Source: Devosia crocina
GTDB taxonomy: Bacteria > Pseudomonadota > Alphaproteobacteria > Rhizobiales > Devosiaceae
Length of the DNA: 64,000 nucleotides
NCBI RefSeq assembly: GCF_900116545.1
Contig: NZ_FPCK01000001.1
Coordinates: 992,001-1,056,000, forward strand
Direction: 5' to 3'
Each line of letters opens with the position of its first letter. Positions within the stretch are counted from its first letter, which is position 1. The position numbers were made by a program, and so were the translations under genes. Of this stretch, positions 1-9,122 are shown piece after piece. The notes under the pieces are model-generated. The model was not told the origin of the DNA. It searched no databases and was given only the letters and a program-made list of their open reading frames with translations.

Positions 1-50
1 AAGGCGGCGAGCGCGACGACGGCGGCGCTGGCGTAGATTGCGGTCTTCAT
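1..50 (-). CDS. N-terminus of a secreted protein (partial)
   Basis: Only the first 16 or so codons are inside the window, starting at an ATG at position 50 on the minus strand. They read MKTAIYASAAVVALAA, a basic start followed by a hydrophobic alanine/valine stretch, as in a Sec signal peptide. The product is therefore probably exported. About 108 bases upstream lies a Pho-box-like direct repeat, so a phosphate-starvation gene such as a PstS-type binding protein or a phosphatase is possible. That is inference only, since the mature protein lies outside the window. Confidence 0.55.
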   Translation of the reverse strand, partial: MKTAIYASAAVVALAA

Positions 51-157
51 GAAAGTCCCTTTCGGAATTCGGTTCTCAAATGGCCAGCCACTGCTTGGGG
101 CCGCCTTGTGACGCGGCAGACCATATTGGCGCCCGGCAACGGTTTTATTGCAGTTCA

Positions 158-175
158 GTGACTGGTTTGTGACAG
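158..175 (-). promoter_or_regulatory. Candidate PhoB box
   Basis: Read on the minus strand this is CTGTCACAAACCAGTCAC, two GTCAC units exactly 11 bases apart. It differs by one base from the PhoB pattern CTGTCAY-N4-CTGTCAY. It lies upstream of the minus-strand secreted-protein start at 50. The 12-mer GGTTTGTGACAG (plus strand, 164-175) recurs at 299-310. Confidence 0.5.
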
Positions 176-320
176 TGCAAACCGTTGTTGTTGTTGGATT
201 TTGTGTAGGAGGTGCCCTGCGGAAGCGCGGAATGTGACGCGCTTTGTGACTCCATGGGAACTACCTGGAGGCGGGCTAGCGGGCGCAGACTAGACGAGGT
301 TTGTGACAGCAGGCCGACGC

Positions 321-1076
321 TTAGCGCAGAAGGGGGCGCAGGTCCGACTGGATCTTGCGCATGAGCGGCAGGAAACTCGCGATCATACGCGATGTGGAGG
401 CGCGAGCCGTCTGGGCGCCGATATTGATGGCAGCGACCACGCGGCCGGACGCATTGTAGAGCGGGACAGCGATGGAACAGAGGCCAAGCTCCAGCTCCTG
501 ATCGATCACCGCAAAGCCCTGGGCCGCGACCACGGCGAGCTCTGTCGTGATGGTGGGCAGGTCCGCCTTGGTGCGGGCGGTATAGGCGATCAGCTCGGAG
601 CGATCGAGAATGGCCTGGGCTTCTTCGGCAGGGAGCGCAGCGAGCAGGATTCGGCCCATCGAGGTGCAGTAAGCGGGAAGCCGCGCGCCCGGATTGAGAT
701 TGATCGACATGACGCGGCGATTGGAGGCGCGGGCGACATAGAGGATGTCGGTGCCATCTAGGACCGCGGCCGATGTGCTCTCGTTGGTGGCGGTCGACAG
801 CTCTTCGAGGAAGGGCTGAATCATGCCCGGCAGCGTGTTGGCGGCAAGATAGAAGTGGCCGAGATTGAGCACACGCGGGGTGAGGGCAAAGAACTTGCCG
901 TCATAGGTAGCGTAGCCGAGGTGAACGAGGGTCAAGAGACACCGCCGGGCCGTGGCGCGCTCGAGGCCCGTCCTTTCGGCAACCTCGGTGATCGACATGC
1001 GTGCATGCTGCTCGTCGAAGCACTCGATGACCGAAAGCCCCCGTGCCAAGCCGTGAATGATGTCGCCTTCGCGCAT
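321..1076 (-). CDS. IclR family transcriptional regulator
   Basis: A 251-aa protein of usual IclR length. An N-terminal winged helix-turn-helix lies at about residues 8-65 (recognition segment around ITEVAERTGLERATARRCL). A C-terminal IclR effector-binding domain runs from about residue 75 to the end, with the typical NESTSAAVLDG and ARLPAYCTSMGRILLA stretches. The layout resembles the PcaR/PcaU/PobR subgroup, which controls aromatic-acid catabolism, but no catabolic operon is adjacent, so the ligand is unknown. The ATG at 1076 follows an AGGA-containing stretch. It faces away from the protease pseudogene and is monocistronic here. Confidence 0.88.
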   Translation of the reverse strand: MREGDIIHGLARGLSVIECFDEQHARMSITEVAERTGLERATARRCLLTLVHLGYATYDGKFFALTPRVLNLGHFYLAANTLPGMIQPFLEELSTATNESTSAAVLDGTDILYVARASNRRVMSINLNPGARLPAYCTSMGRILLAALPAEEAQAILDRSELIAYTARTKADLPTITTELAVVAAQGFAVIDQELELGLCSIAVPLYNASGRVVAAINIGAQTARASTSRMIASFLPLMRKIQSDLRPLLR

Positions 1077-1371
1077 GATCGCCCCGTTCCTCCCCGATTG
1101 TCCTAGGGCAAGAAGGGGCAGGCGGGAAGGGGTTTCTGGGCTGCAGCGAGTGCCGCCCCGCCGCGAAAAAACGATCGCTTTTGTATCAAGGTGAATCTTT
1201 TATGCGGACGGTTGCGGGGAAAATTTTGAGCATTCTCAATGTGCCCGGCCAGACATGGCTAACGAAGCGATAAACCGATGCTGCAAATGCCAGCATTTTT
1301 CCAAAAGGGGCCTAAAACCCTGATCTCTAAGACAGTTTCCAACACGGCACTCCATTGGGGCGGGGTTGGAA

Positions 1372-3271
1372 ATGGCAGCGACTACTCGGGTTTACTCTTC
1401 TGGCGGCAGCAATATCGATGCGTTCTTGCAGCGTCCAAATGGAACCTTGATACGGTTCGGTTCAGCTTCAGTCAGTCAGCCGCTGTGTATGGCAATACCT
1501 ATGGCAGTGGCGAAGCAAAGACGTTTGCACCGGTGAACGCGCTGCAGCGCGATGCGACCATCCAAGCCATGAAGAAGTGGAGCGAGGTCTCCAACCTGAA
1601 CATCGAGCTTTCCTCCAGTCCTGACGCCGAGTTGCGCGTCGCGGTTTCATCGAGCCCGGCAACGGCCTGGGCCTATCTGCCTTCTTCCTCGGACATGGCG
1701 GGGACGTCTGGCTCGGGACGCGATACCTCGCTTCGCCAGATCTGGGTAACTACGCCTATTTCACCATCATGCATGAGATCGGTCACGCGCTCGGCCTGCG
1801 GCATCCGCATGAAAAGATTACGGTTTCCGGGAACGGCGAAATCGCAGGTGGTGTCGAAGATGCGCTGTGTCCTTGCTGCGCTGGCGCATTGCATGGGCAG
1901 GGAGCGGGTGGGGCAGCTAGCAATGCACCGGTGACAGCTAACGACGCTATGGCCCATACCGTCATGAGCTATCGCTCCTTTGAGGGGCAGGCTGTAACTA
2001 CGGGCTACACCAACGAAACATTCGGCTATGCCCAGTCGCCCATGGCGCGCGATATCGCGGCGATGCAGTACCTCTATGGTGCCAACTACGAGACGCGGTC
2101 GGGTGACACGGTTTATCGCTGGAGCACCTCGACGGGCGAAAAGTTCATCAACGGCGTCGGACAGGGCGCCCCGGGCGGCAATAAAGTCTTCGAAACGATC
2201 TGGGATGGTGGCGGCGTCGATACGTTCGACCTTTCCAACTATTCGACGGCGCTGACCATCGACCTGACGCCCGGCGGCTGGACCAATTTCAACAACAATC
2301 AGCGCGCCAATCTGGGCAACGGGCAGATGGCTCCGGGCAATGTCGCCGTGGCCTACCTCTTTGAAGGTAATCCGGCCAGGCTGATCGAAAATGCCATTGG
2401 CGGGACGGGCGATGACCGGATCACCGGCAATGTGGCAGGCAATGTGCTGGTCGGTGGCGCCGGCAACGACACGATCTACGGTGTCGGCGGGCAGAATATC
2501 CTCATCGGCGATGGCGTGGGCAACGAATTCTCGATTGTGGGGCTGCGCCAGTCGGAGGTCATCGCGGTCGACCTGCCCAAGGTCAGCACGGGAGGAAATG
2601 ACGTGCTCGTGGGTGGGAATGGCAATGATCTGTTCGTGCCCGGTCTCGGGCACAATGAAGTGCGCGGCGGCGGCGGCACCGATACGGTTGTGCTCGACTT
2701 CAATCGCGACGCGCTGACCATAACCGCCTCTGTCGATGGTGTGATGAACATCGTCTATGCTGGTGGTTCGGTGAAGATGTCCGGTGTCGAGATCCTGGCG
2801 CTCCGTGACGGCATTTTTGCGCTCGACGGCAGCGTGCCGGCCTCGGCCGCAGATGGTGGCTTCGGCGACGACGTGGCGCTGCTTTATCAGGCCGGCTTCG
2901 GGCGCAGCGCGGATGCACCAGGCCTCGCCTACTGGACCGACAAGGTTCATTCTCAGGCCGACCTGCGGGAGGTCGCCCTGTCCTTCCTTGACAGCGACGA
3001 ATTCGAGCACCGGTTCGGTACCTCGGATAACATGGCTGCTGCCGACTATGTGGGTGTGCTCTACCGCAATATCCTTGATCGCGAAGGAGAGGCCGAGGGT
3101 CTGAACTACTGGACGCAGAAACTGTCGAGCGGAAGCACCAACCAGGCCGATCTGCTGCTTGCCTTCGCCTTCAGCGAGGAAAACCGGCAGAGCGCAGCAC
3201 CCCAGGCGGACGAGTTCGGGTTCGTCGCGATCAGCAAGACCGACTGGGCTGCGATCTGGGCCAAGATCTGA
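1372..3271 (+). pseudogene. Serralysin-type M10 metalloprotease with RTX repeats and DUF4214, double frameshift
   Basis: The gene reads as a secreted calcium/zinc protease only if two shifts are allowed. Frame one starts at ATG 1372 (MAATTRVYSSGGSNIDAFL) and is lost around 1420-1435. The next frame gives KWNLDTVRFSF through TAWAYLP. A second shift around 1680-1692 leads into GHGGDVWLG and then the metzincin zinc motif HEIGHALGLRH (1772-1804) with its Met-turn VMSYRS (about 1961-1978). Each shift looks like one missing base. Downstream are RTX nonapeptide-like repeats (GGTGDDRIT, GGAGNDTIY, GGNGNDLFV; about 2397-2690) and two DUF4214 units (about 2875-3200). Serralysins are normally exported by type I secretion; no ABC/MFP exporter genes are nearby. 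Sequencing error is the alternative to true decay. Confidence 0.8.
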
Positions 3272-3546
3272 AGGGTCGGGCTGGGCTCAATCGTTTCGAC
3301 ATCGATGGGGAACGGCTCGGTGGAGACATAGCAGCCGGCGCGCGTGAGCAAATCACGCGCTTCGGCCATGTAGCCGAGATAGTGACCCGTCCAGTTTTCG
3401 CTGTCCCAATCTTCCGGGGAGGGGGGCAGAGCCTTGTCCCGCTCCCGTTCGAAATCGTCGAGCCGGCCATCGATGCTGGCCCAGGCACGGGCGAAGCGTT
3501 CGATCACCTCGAAGCTGAAAACCAGTTTGGGTTGGTGTTCCGGCAT
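3106..3546 (-). CDS. Hypothetical protein overlapping the protease 3' end
   Basis: A 146-aa reading frame beginning MPEHQPKLVFSFEVIERFARAW. The start at 3546 is preferred over an upstream ATG at 3600 because AGAAGGA lies about eight bases before it. The first 90 residues are rich in acidic and aromatic residues (DWDSENWTGHYLGYMAEARD), as in a folded soluble protein. The last 55 or so codons run antisense through the protease coding end and look less natural, so the true stop may once have been nearer. I recognise no family. It may be a real small gene with a degraded 3' end. Confidence 0.4.
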   Translation of the reverse strand: MPEHQPKLVFSFEVIERFARAWASIDGRLDDFERERDKALPPSPEDWDSENWTGHYLGYMAEARDLLTRAGCYVSTEPFPIDVETIEPSPTLQILAQIAAQSVLLIATNPNSSAWGAALCRFSSLKAKASSRSAWLVLPLDSFCVQ

Positions 3547-3640
3547 GGCTGTGGTCCTTCTGGCCGCGGCTCGATTTTGCCACAGACTCCGGCGTCCCAT
3601 AAGACATCCAGGGAAAAATCGCGCAGGTTGCGCGGGTGAA

Positions 3641-6166
3641 TTATTTGAGTGCTATCAGGTCGCTGACGCGCTCGATGAGGGCTTCCATCTGGAAGGGTTT
3701 AGTCAGCACCTGCATGCCGCGGGCGAGATGGCCGTGGTTGAGGACGGCGTTCTCGGCATAGCCGGTGATGAAAAGGACCTTGAGATCCGGGCGCTTGACG
3801 AGAGCGGCTTCTGCCACCTGGCGGCCATTGATGCCGCCAGGAAGGCCCACATCGGTGACAAGGATATCGATGGTCCGGTCCATTTCGAGAACCCTCAGCG
3901 CGGTGGCGCCATCGTCGGCTTCGAGGACCGTATAGCCTTGCTCCTCAAGCGCCTCGACGGCAATCATGCGTACGAGCGGTTCGTCGTCGACGACAAGAAC
4001 GGTTTCCTTGCCCTTGGCGAGCGGCAGTTCGGTCTCTTGCGGCGCGGTATCCTCGGGAATATCCGGTCCGGCATAGCGCGGCAGGTAAAGACAGACCGTA
4101 GTACCCTTGCCCAGATCCGACTGGATACGGACAGCGCCCCCCGACTGGCCGGCAAATCCGTAAACCATGGACAGGCCCAACCCCGTGCCCTGGCCGATGG
4201 GCTTGGTGGTATAGAAGGGCTCGAAGGCGCGCTCGAGCACTTCGGGCGCCATGCCGACGCCCGTGTCGCTGACGCAGAGCGACACATATTCGCCCGATGT
4301 CAGGCCTTTGCGGGCGGCCTCTTCACGCCCCATTCCGACATTGGCAGTCTCGATGGTTATCGTGCCACCGGTCGGCATGGCGTCGCGCGCATTGATGCAG
4401 AGATTGAGCAGCGCGTTTTCCAGCTGTCCTGCATCGATGAAGGTGGTCCAGACCTGGTCGGTCGCCACCGTACGCACGTCGATCTCGGGGCCGACGCTGC
4501 GCTGCACCAATTCGAGCATGCCGCCGATCAGATTGGTGAGCCTTGTGGGCTTGGGCTCAAGCGTCTGGCGGCGCGAGAAGGCGAGGAGGCGCTGGGTGAG
4601 GCTCGCCGCACGCTTGGCCGCGCCGGATGCGCCGGTGAGATAGCGTTCGATCTCGTTGAAGCGGCCCTGGCCAAGGCGGATCGACATCAGTTCGAGACTG
4701 CCGACGATGCCGGCGATGATGTTGTTGAAATCATGCGCAATGCCGCCGGTGAGCTGACCTACGGCTTCCATCTTCTGAGCCTGGCGCAGCGCATCCTCGG
4801 TATCGCGCAAAGCCTTGTTCGCCTCACGCTCGGCCGTGACGTCGCGGCCTACCGCATGGATGTGCGCTTCGAATGGTACGGCAGTCCAGTTGAGGGTGCG
4901 ATAGCTGCCATCGGCATGCCGGTAGCGGTTTTCGAAGGCGAGGGTGGTGTGCCCCTGGGCGAGTTTTTCAATCTCCTGCCCGGTGGAGTCGATATCGTCG
5001 GGGTGGATGAAATCGGTGAGCAGACGCCCGGCCATGGCATCCGGTTCAAGCCCGAGAATGCGTCGGGCTGATGGGTTGACCGATGTGATCCGGCCGGAGT
5101 GGTCAGCCACCAGCATCAGTTCCTGCGAAATCCGCCAGAGGCGGTCATGGTCGCGGGTCGTTATCTCAACACGCTGCGCAAGTTCGCGATTGGCCCGTTC
5201 GAGCGCATGTTGCGCCTGTGCGCGTTCAAGAGCCGACCAGGTGCGTTCGGCAACGTCCTGGACGAGGTGGGTATCGGCTGACGTCCATTTGCGGCTGTCA
5301 CGGCAGTGAACATAGAAGGCGGCGATCATGCGACCGTTTTTGACGAGGCTGGCGGTCAAGGCAGCGCGGGTCTGGAGATAGGCGAAAGCGGCCTGACCGC
5401 CTTCTTCTATCCGGGGGTCAGCATTGACATCATCAACGGTGAGTGGCTCGCCACGCTTGAGAGCGCCATGGATTTCGGGACCAAAGGCGGCAAGATCGTG
5501 CGTGCCGTTGAAGTTGTCGACCTGGCCATCGGTCCAGTTGTTGTCGGTGATGAAGAAGCGTTCGGTCACATCGACCGAGCCATAGCCGACGCGATTGGCC
5601 TTGAGATGTTCGCCGAGCCGGCGTTGGGACAGCTGGATGATCTCGGCGGAATCGCTGAGGACGCGCAGTTCCTCCTCGAGCTGGCTGAGAAAGTCCTGTG
5701 CCTGACGGGCCAGAACCTGCCCGGTGGTTTCCCAGACCGAGCAGATCAGGCCGGCGATGGCGCCATCCTGGCGGAGAGGCGTATAGGAGAAGCTGAACCA
5801 GGCATCTTCAACGCCGTGGCCGCGCTCGACCCGCAGCAGAGCGTTTTCGATATAGACGCTCTCGCCGGCAAGGGTCTGCTCGATCAGCGGGCCGACAACG
5901 TCCCAGATCTCGCCCCAGACAGATTTGAGCGGCTTGCCAAGGGCGTGCGGCTTGTCGCCGAGAAGGGGACGGTAGGCATCGTTGAAGAGAAAAGTGAGCT
6001 CGGGACCCCAGGCGAGCCAGACCGGAACATTGGCATCGAGCATGAAGGAGACCATGGTGCTCAGCGCCGGGGGCCAGCTGTCCATGCTGCCCAGGGGAGT
6101 GTCCGACCAGTCTGTGTTCCGGATTTCGGCGGCTGCGGGGCAGATAGGGTTGGTCGTTCCGGTCAC
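3641..6166 (-). CDS. PAS/GAF hybrid sensor histidine kinase with receiver domain
   Basis: An 841-aa soluble sensor without membrane segments. Domains in order: PAS-like (about 40-150), GAF (about 165-310), PAS (about 340-445), HisKA with phospho-acceptor His478 in GGIAHDFNN, and HATPase (N box NLCINARDAM, G1 DTGVGM, G2 GTGLGLS). A C-terminal receiver (about 725-840) has VVDDEP, the acceptor Asp in LVTDVGLPGG and the conserved lysine in LTKPF. The HDFNN-type H box is typical of hybrid kinases of alphaproteobacteria that phosphorylate their own receiver. No partner regulator is adjacent, so the signal and output are unknown. Confidence 0.93.
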   Translation of the reverse strand: MTGTTNPICPAAAEIRNTDWSDTPLGSMDSWPPALSTMVSFMLDANVPVWLAWGPELTFLFNDAYRPLLGDKPHALGKPLKSVWGEIWDVVGPLIEQTLAGESVYIENALLRVERGHGVEDAWFSFSYTPLRQDGAIAGLICSVWETTGQVLARQAQDFLSQLEEELRVLSDSAEIIQLSQRRLGEHLKANRVGYGSVDVTERFFITDNNWTDGQVDNFNGTHDLAAFGPEIHGALKRGEPLTVDDVNADPRIEEGGQAAFAYLQTRAALTASLVKNGRMIAAFYVHCRDSRKWTSADTHLVQDVAERTWSALERAQAQHALERANRELAQRVEITTRDHDRLWRISQELMLVADHSGRITSVNPSARRILGLEPDAMAGRLLTDFIHPDDIDSTGQEIEKLAQGHTTLAFENRYRHADGSYRTLNWTAVPFEAHIHAVGRDVTAEREANKALRDTEDALRQAQKMEAVGQLTGGIAHDFNNIIAGIVGSLELMSIRLGQGRFNEIERYLTGASGAAKRAASLTQRLLAFSRRQTLEPKPTRLTNLIGGMLELVQRSVGPEIDVRTVATDQVWTTFIDAGQLENALLNLCINARDAMPTGGTITIETANVGMGREEAARKGLTSGEYVSLCVSDTGVGMAPEVLERAFEPFYTTKPIGQGTGLGLSMVYGFAGQSGGAVRIQSDLGKGTTVCLYLPRYAGPDIPEDTAPQETELPLAKGKETVLVVDDEPLVRMIAVEALEEQGYTVLEADDGATALRVLEMDRTIDILVTDVGLPGGINGRQVAEAALVKRPDLKVLFITGYAENAVLNHGHLARGMQVLTKPFQMEALIERVSDLIALK

Positions 6167-6354
6167 TTACTCTTTGTCCGATCAGCTGGGCTGGCACTGC
6201 ATAGCGGGTCTTGGAGCCCGGCGCGACTCTCAAACGTGCGGGCGGGCGGACCGTTTCTCCAGGTGCAAAATATTGGGGTAGGGTGGCGAGATGGCAGGGC
6301 AAAGCACCCAGACCCCTTTGACAGCCGCTGCGACCCTGCTAAGAGGCAAGCGAT

Positions 6355-6430
6355 GCGCCTATAGCTCAATGGTTAGAGCCGACCGCTCATAACGGTCTGG
6401 TTCCAGGTTCGAGTCCTGGTGGGCGCACCA
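6355..6430 (+). tRNA. tRNA with CAT anticodon, probably tRNA-Ile2 (lysidine type)
   Basis: A complete 76-nt cloverleaf with encoded CCA. The acceptor stem is GCGCCTA paired to TGGGCGC, there is a TAGCTCA D-arm and a GGTTCGAGTCC T-arm, and the anticodon loop is CTCATAA. A CAT anticodon can mean initiator Met, elongator Met or Ile2. C-G pairs at acceptor positions 4 and 5 match the TilS-recognised Ile2 type better than elongator Met, and the first base pair is G-C, unlike most initiators. The assignment to Ile2 is an inference. Confidence 0.9.
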
Positions 6431-6446
6431 TTTTCCCCAGATCGGA

Positions 6447-6647
6447 TCAGGCTTTTTTGGACAGGCGCTGCATGGCGACGCGGGAGACGACGTTGCCCTT
6501 GCCGATCGATTCCTGGGTCTTGATCGAGTTGAGGGCGTTGGCGGTGGCGGCGAAATTCTGGGTGCGCTCGAAGGCTGCCTTGCGGCGGGCGCGCCAGGTT
6601 TGCATGTTTTGCCAAGCTGAACCTTGGGAAGAGCCGATCTTTGCCAT
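6447..6647 (-). CDS. Small hypothetical protein
   Basis: A 66-aa basic protein (MAKIGSSQGSAWQNMQTWRARRKAAFERTQ...) without signal peptide or membrane segment. The composition (Gln/Asn/Ala/Lys/Arg-rich, helical) looks coding, and it fills the gap between the tRNA and the exporter gene. No clear Shine-Dalgarno sequence precedes the ATG. No family recognised; the N-terminal part loosely recalls flagellin-type helices, which is not enough for a call. Confidence 0.45.
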   Translation of the reverse strand: MAKIGSSQGSAWQNMQTWRARRKAAFERTQNFAATANALNSIKTQESIGKGNVVSRVAMQRLSKKA

Positions 6648-6685
6648 AACCGCACAATGGCAAAGGAGGGTTAGCGGCTGCTTAA

Positions 6686-7297
6686 TCAGTGCTGGAGAAC
6701 GACAAGGCCGGCGGCCGTGGCCATCATGGCGCCTGCGGTCTTGTTGAGCCGCCCCAGCGCCTTTTGGCTGCGGAACATCTCGCGGGCGGCCGAGGCGAGC
6801 CAGGCATAACCGCAGCCGATCAGCAACAGGACGACCACCACGATAGCGGTGAGTTCGACAAAGGCGAGCGGGGTCATCTGGTGCAGCGGAATGACCGTGG
6901 GCAGGATCGCAAGGTAGAAGACGATGGTCTTGGGATTGCCCATGGTGAGGGAGAAACCGGCGAGAAAGGTCTTCCAGGCGTTCTCGTTGCGAGGTTTCAT
7001 CTGCTCGGTGCCGGGTTTGGCGGTCCAGAATTTCCAGGCGATGTAGAGAAGATAGGCAGCGCCGGCCCAGCGGACGACGACAAAGACCGGCCAGAAGAGC
7101 GTCGCGATGGCGGCAAGGCCGAAAACGGCGAAGACGAAATAAACAAGATCGCCGGCGAGAATACCCAGCACCATGGGAAAGGCGCCCTTGAACCCGCCAC
7201 CGAGGGCGCGAGCAACCACGGCGGCGACACCCGGACCGGGCACGAGCACGGCGATGGCATAGGCAAGGGTAAAGGTGGCGAGGGTGAGAAGATCCAT
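6686..7297 (-). CDS. LysE family translocator
   Basis: A 203-aa inner-membrane protein with about six hydrophobic segments. It has the family signature near the N-terminus (VPGPGVAAVVARALGGG) and the central GNPKT motif (TMGNPKTIVFYLAILP). LysE/RhtB proteins export amino acids or similar small metabolites by proton antiport. The frame stays open far upstream, but the start at 7297 (MDLLTLATFTLAYAIAV) matches the normal family N-terminus; the extra upstream codons are arginine-rich and overlap the divergent ABC-F gene. The substrate cannot be told from sequence. Confidence 0.9.
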   Translation of the reverse strand: MDLLTLATFTLAYAIAVLVPGPGVAAVVARALGGGFKGAFPMVLGILAGDLVYFVFAVFGLAAIATLFWPVFVVVRWAGAAYLLYIAWKFWTAKPGTEQMKPRNENAWKTFLAGFSLTMGNPKTIVFYLAILPTVIPLHQMTPLAFVELTAIVVVVLLLIGCGYAWLASAAREMFRSQKALGRLNKTAGAMMATAAGLVVLQH

Positions 7298-7479
7298 GGA
7301 GGCAGTCCGGCGCAGCGAGAGCCGGACACTAGCGCTGGCGACCGGACTTGACCAGTGGCGGTTGACGCCAGCAGTGGGCGCGCTACACTTATGAGATCGC
7401 AACTCGACCGGATGGTGCCTGATGGAACGTCTCTCCAACGCAATGCCGACCTGCCTTGCCCTTGGAGAAACCTTGTTCC

Positions 7480-9060
7480 ATGCCCGTATCCGTAACGATT
7501 TCGCGTCTTTCCTTCGCCGGCCCTGACGGCCAGACACTCTTCTCCAATCTCGACCTGACATTCGGTCCTGGGCGCACCGGCCTTGTGGGGCGCAATGGCG
7601 TGGGCAAGACGACGCTGCTGCGGCTGATTGCCGGCGAGCTGACGCCCACGAGCGGCACCGTTTCCGGCACGGGGCGCATCGGCGTGTTGCGCCAGGAGGT
7701 TCAGCCGGGGCCGGAGGACACCATTGCCGACCTCTTCGGGGTTCGCGAGGGGATCGACCTGCTCGAGCGGGCGGGGCGAGGAGAAGCCACGCTCGATGAG
7801 CTGAGTGCAGCTGACTGGACGCTCGAGGCGCGGCTTGAGGAAGCGCTCGGCCAACTCGGCCTTGCGGTGACCGACAAGACCCGCCTCCTGACGCTTTCTG
7901 GCGGACAACGGACGCGTGCGGCGCTGGCAGCGCTGATTTTTGCCGAGCCGGACCTGATCATTCTCGACGAACCGACAAACAATCTCGATGCCGAAGGTCG
8001 GGCCGGTGTGGCCGACCTTCTGGCGCGGTGGCGCGGGGCGGCGATAATCGTGAGTCACGACAGGGCCTTGCTCGAAACGGTTGATGCCATAGTCGAGCTG
8101 ACGAGCCTGGGTGCCACGAGCTATGGCGGGGGCTGGACGCAGTATCGGGAGCGAAAGGCGCTCGAGCTTTCCGCAGCGGAGCATGATCGGGATGTGGCCG
8201 AGCGCCAGATCCGGGAGGCGGCGCGCAAGGCGCAGGATGCACGCGAAAAGCAGGCCCGGCGCGATGCTGGAGGCAGGCGCAAGGGTGCGCGGGGCGACAT
8301 TCCCAAGATCGTTGCAGGCGGCTTGAAGCGGCGAGCCGAGGAAACGGCGGGTGGCCTCGATACGCTTGCCGAAAAGCAGGCCAGCGCTGCCGCGGAGCAG
8401 GCTCGCACGGCCCGCGAAAAGATAGAGGTGCTGACGCCCTTTGCGGTCAAGCTCGCGCCGAGCCATCTGCCGGCGGGAAAGGTGGTGCTGCGCGCGAGCG
8501 AACTGACCGGTGGCTACGACCGGGACGCGCCGATTATCCGCGATTTTGCGTTCGAGATGACCGGGCCGGAACGCGTGGCTCTGACCGGTCCGAACGGCGC
8601 GGGGAAAACAACGCTGCTCAAGTTGCTCACCGGCCAATTGCAGCCTTTTGCCGGGGCGGTGCATATAGGTGGCCCCTTTGCATTGCTGGACCAGCAGGTT
8701 GGCCTGCTCGACCGCAGCGAAACCATCCTCGGCAATTTCCGCAGGCTCAACCCCGACAGCTCGGAGAATGACTGCCGGGCCTTGCTGGCCGCCTTCAGCT
8801 TCCGGGCCGACGCGGCTCTGCAAAGGGTGGGGACGCTGAGCGGGGGCGAGATGCTGCGGGCTGGACTTGCCTGTGCGCTGGGTGGAAAGACCCCGCCGAT
8901 CCTGCTGGTGCTGGACGAGCCCACCAATCACCTCGATGTCGAGGCCGTCGAGCAGGTGGAAGCAGGATTACGGGCCTTCGACGGGGCGCTGCTGGTGATC
9001 AGCCACGATCGCGCCTTTCTCGATGCCATCGCCATAACGCGTGAGGTGGTGCTGGGCTGA
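7480..9060 (+). CDS. ABC-F family ATP-binding protein
   Basis: A 526-aa soluble protein with two ABC ATPase domains and no membrane segments. Domain one has Walker A GRNGVGKTT (residues 37-45), signature LSGGQR and Walker B LIILDEPTNNLD. Domain two has GPNGAGKTT, signature LSGGE and LLVLDEPTNHLD. A charged, coiled-coil linker (about residues 225-310) fits the ABC-F P-site tRNA interaction motif. ABC-F proteins act on ribosomes, not in transport. The start at ATG 7480 is chosen over an upstream in-frame TTG because GGAG lies 12 bases before it. It is a different subfamily from EttA at 53.2 kb. Confidence 0.9.
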   Translation: MPVSVTISRLSFAGPDGQTLFSNLDLTFGPGRTGLVGRNGVGKTTLLRLIAGELTPTSGTVSGTGRIGVLRQEVQPGPEDTIADLFGVREGIDLLERAGRGEATLDELSAADWTLEARLEEALGQLGLAVTDKTRLLTLSGGQRTRAALAALIFAEPDLIILDEPTNNLDAEGRAGVADLLARWRGAAIIVSHDRALLETVDAIVELTSLGATSYGGGWTQYRERKALELSAAEHDRDVAERQIREAARKAQDAREKQARRDAGGRRKGARGDIPKIVAGGLKRRAEETAGGLDTLAEKQASAAAEQARTAREKIEVLTPFAVKLAPSHLPAGKVVLRASELTGGYDRDAPIIRDFAFEMTGPERVALTGPNGAGKTTLLKLLTGQLQPFAGAVHIGGPFALLDQQVGLLDRSETILGNFRRLNPDSSENDCRALLAAFSFRADAALQRVGTLSGGEMLRAGLACALGGKTPPILLVLDEPTNHLDVEAVEQVEAGLRAFDGALLVISHDRAFLDAIAITREVVLG

Positions 9061-9122
9061 AGGGCAACCATTGCCCCTTCGTGTCGTTGGTCGGCCAGTG
9101 ATGCAAGACGAGGGCGCGCACC

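Noticed and set aside
1278..1300. Short ATGCTG/CAGCAT hairpin with T run as a terminator, and ATG 1278 as the protease start
   Set aside because: The 6-bp stem is weak and no gene ends just upstream on the plus strand. The start at 1278 gives a non-family N-terminus; 1372 matches serralysins better.
3434..5071. Long plus-strand open frame of 545 codons
   Set aside because: It is antisense to the large histidine kinase, whose domains are unmistakable. High-GC codon bias keeps the opposite strand open, and the translation has no recognisable domain.
6997..8931. Minus-strand open frame of 644 codons
   Set aside because: It is mostly antisense to the ABC-F gene and its end runs through the LysE gene in a wrong frame. 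Arg/Pro/Gln-rich translation without domains.
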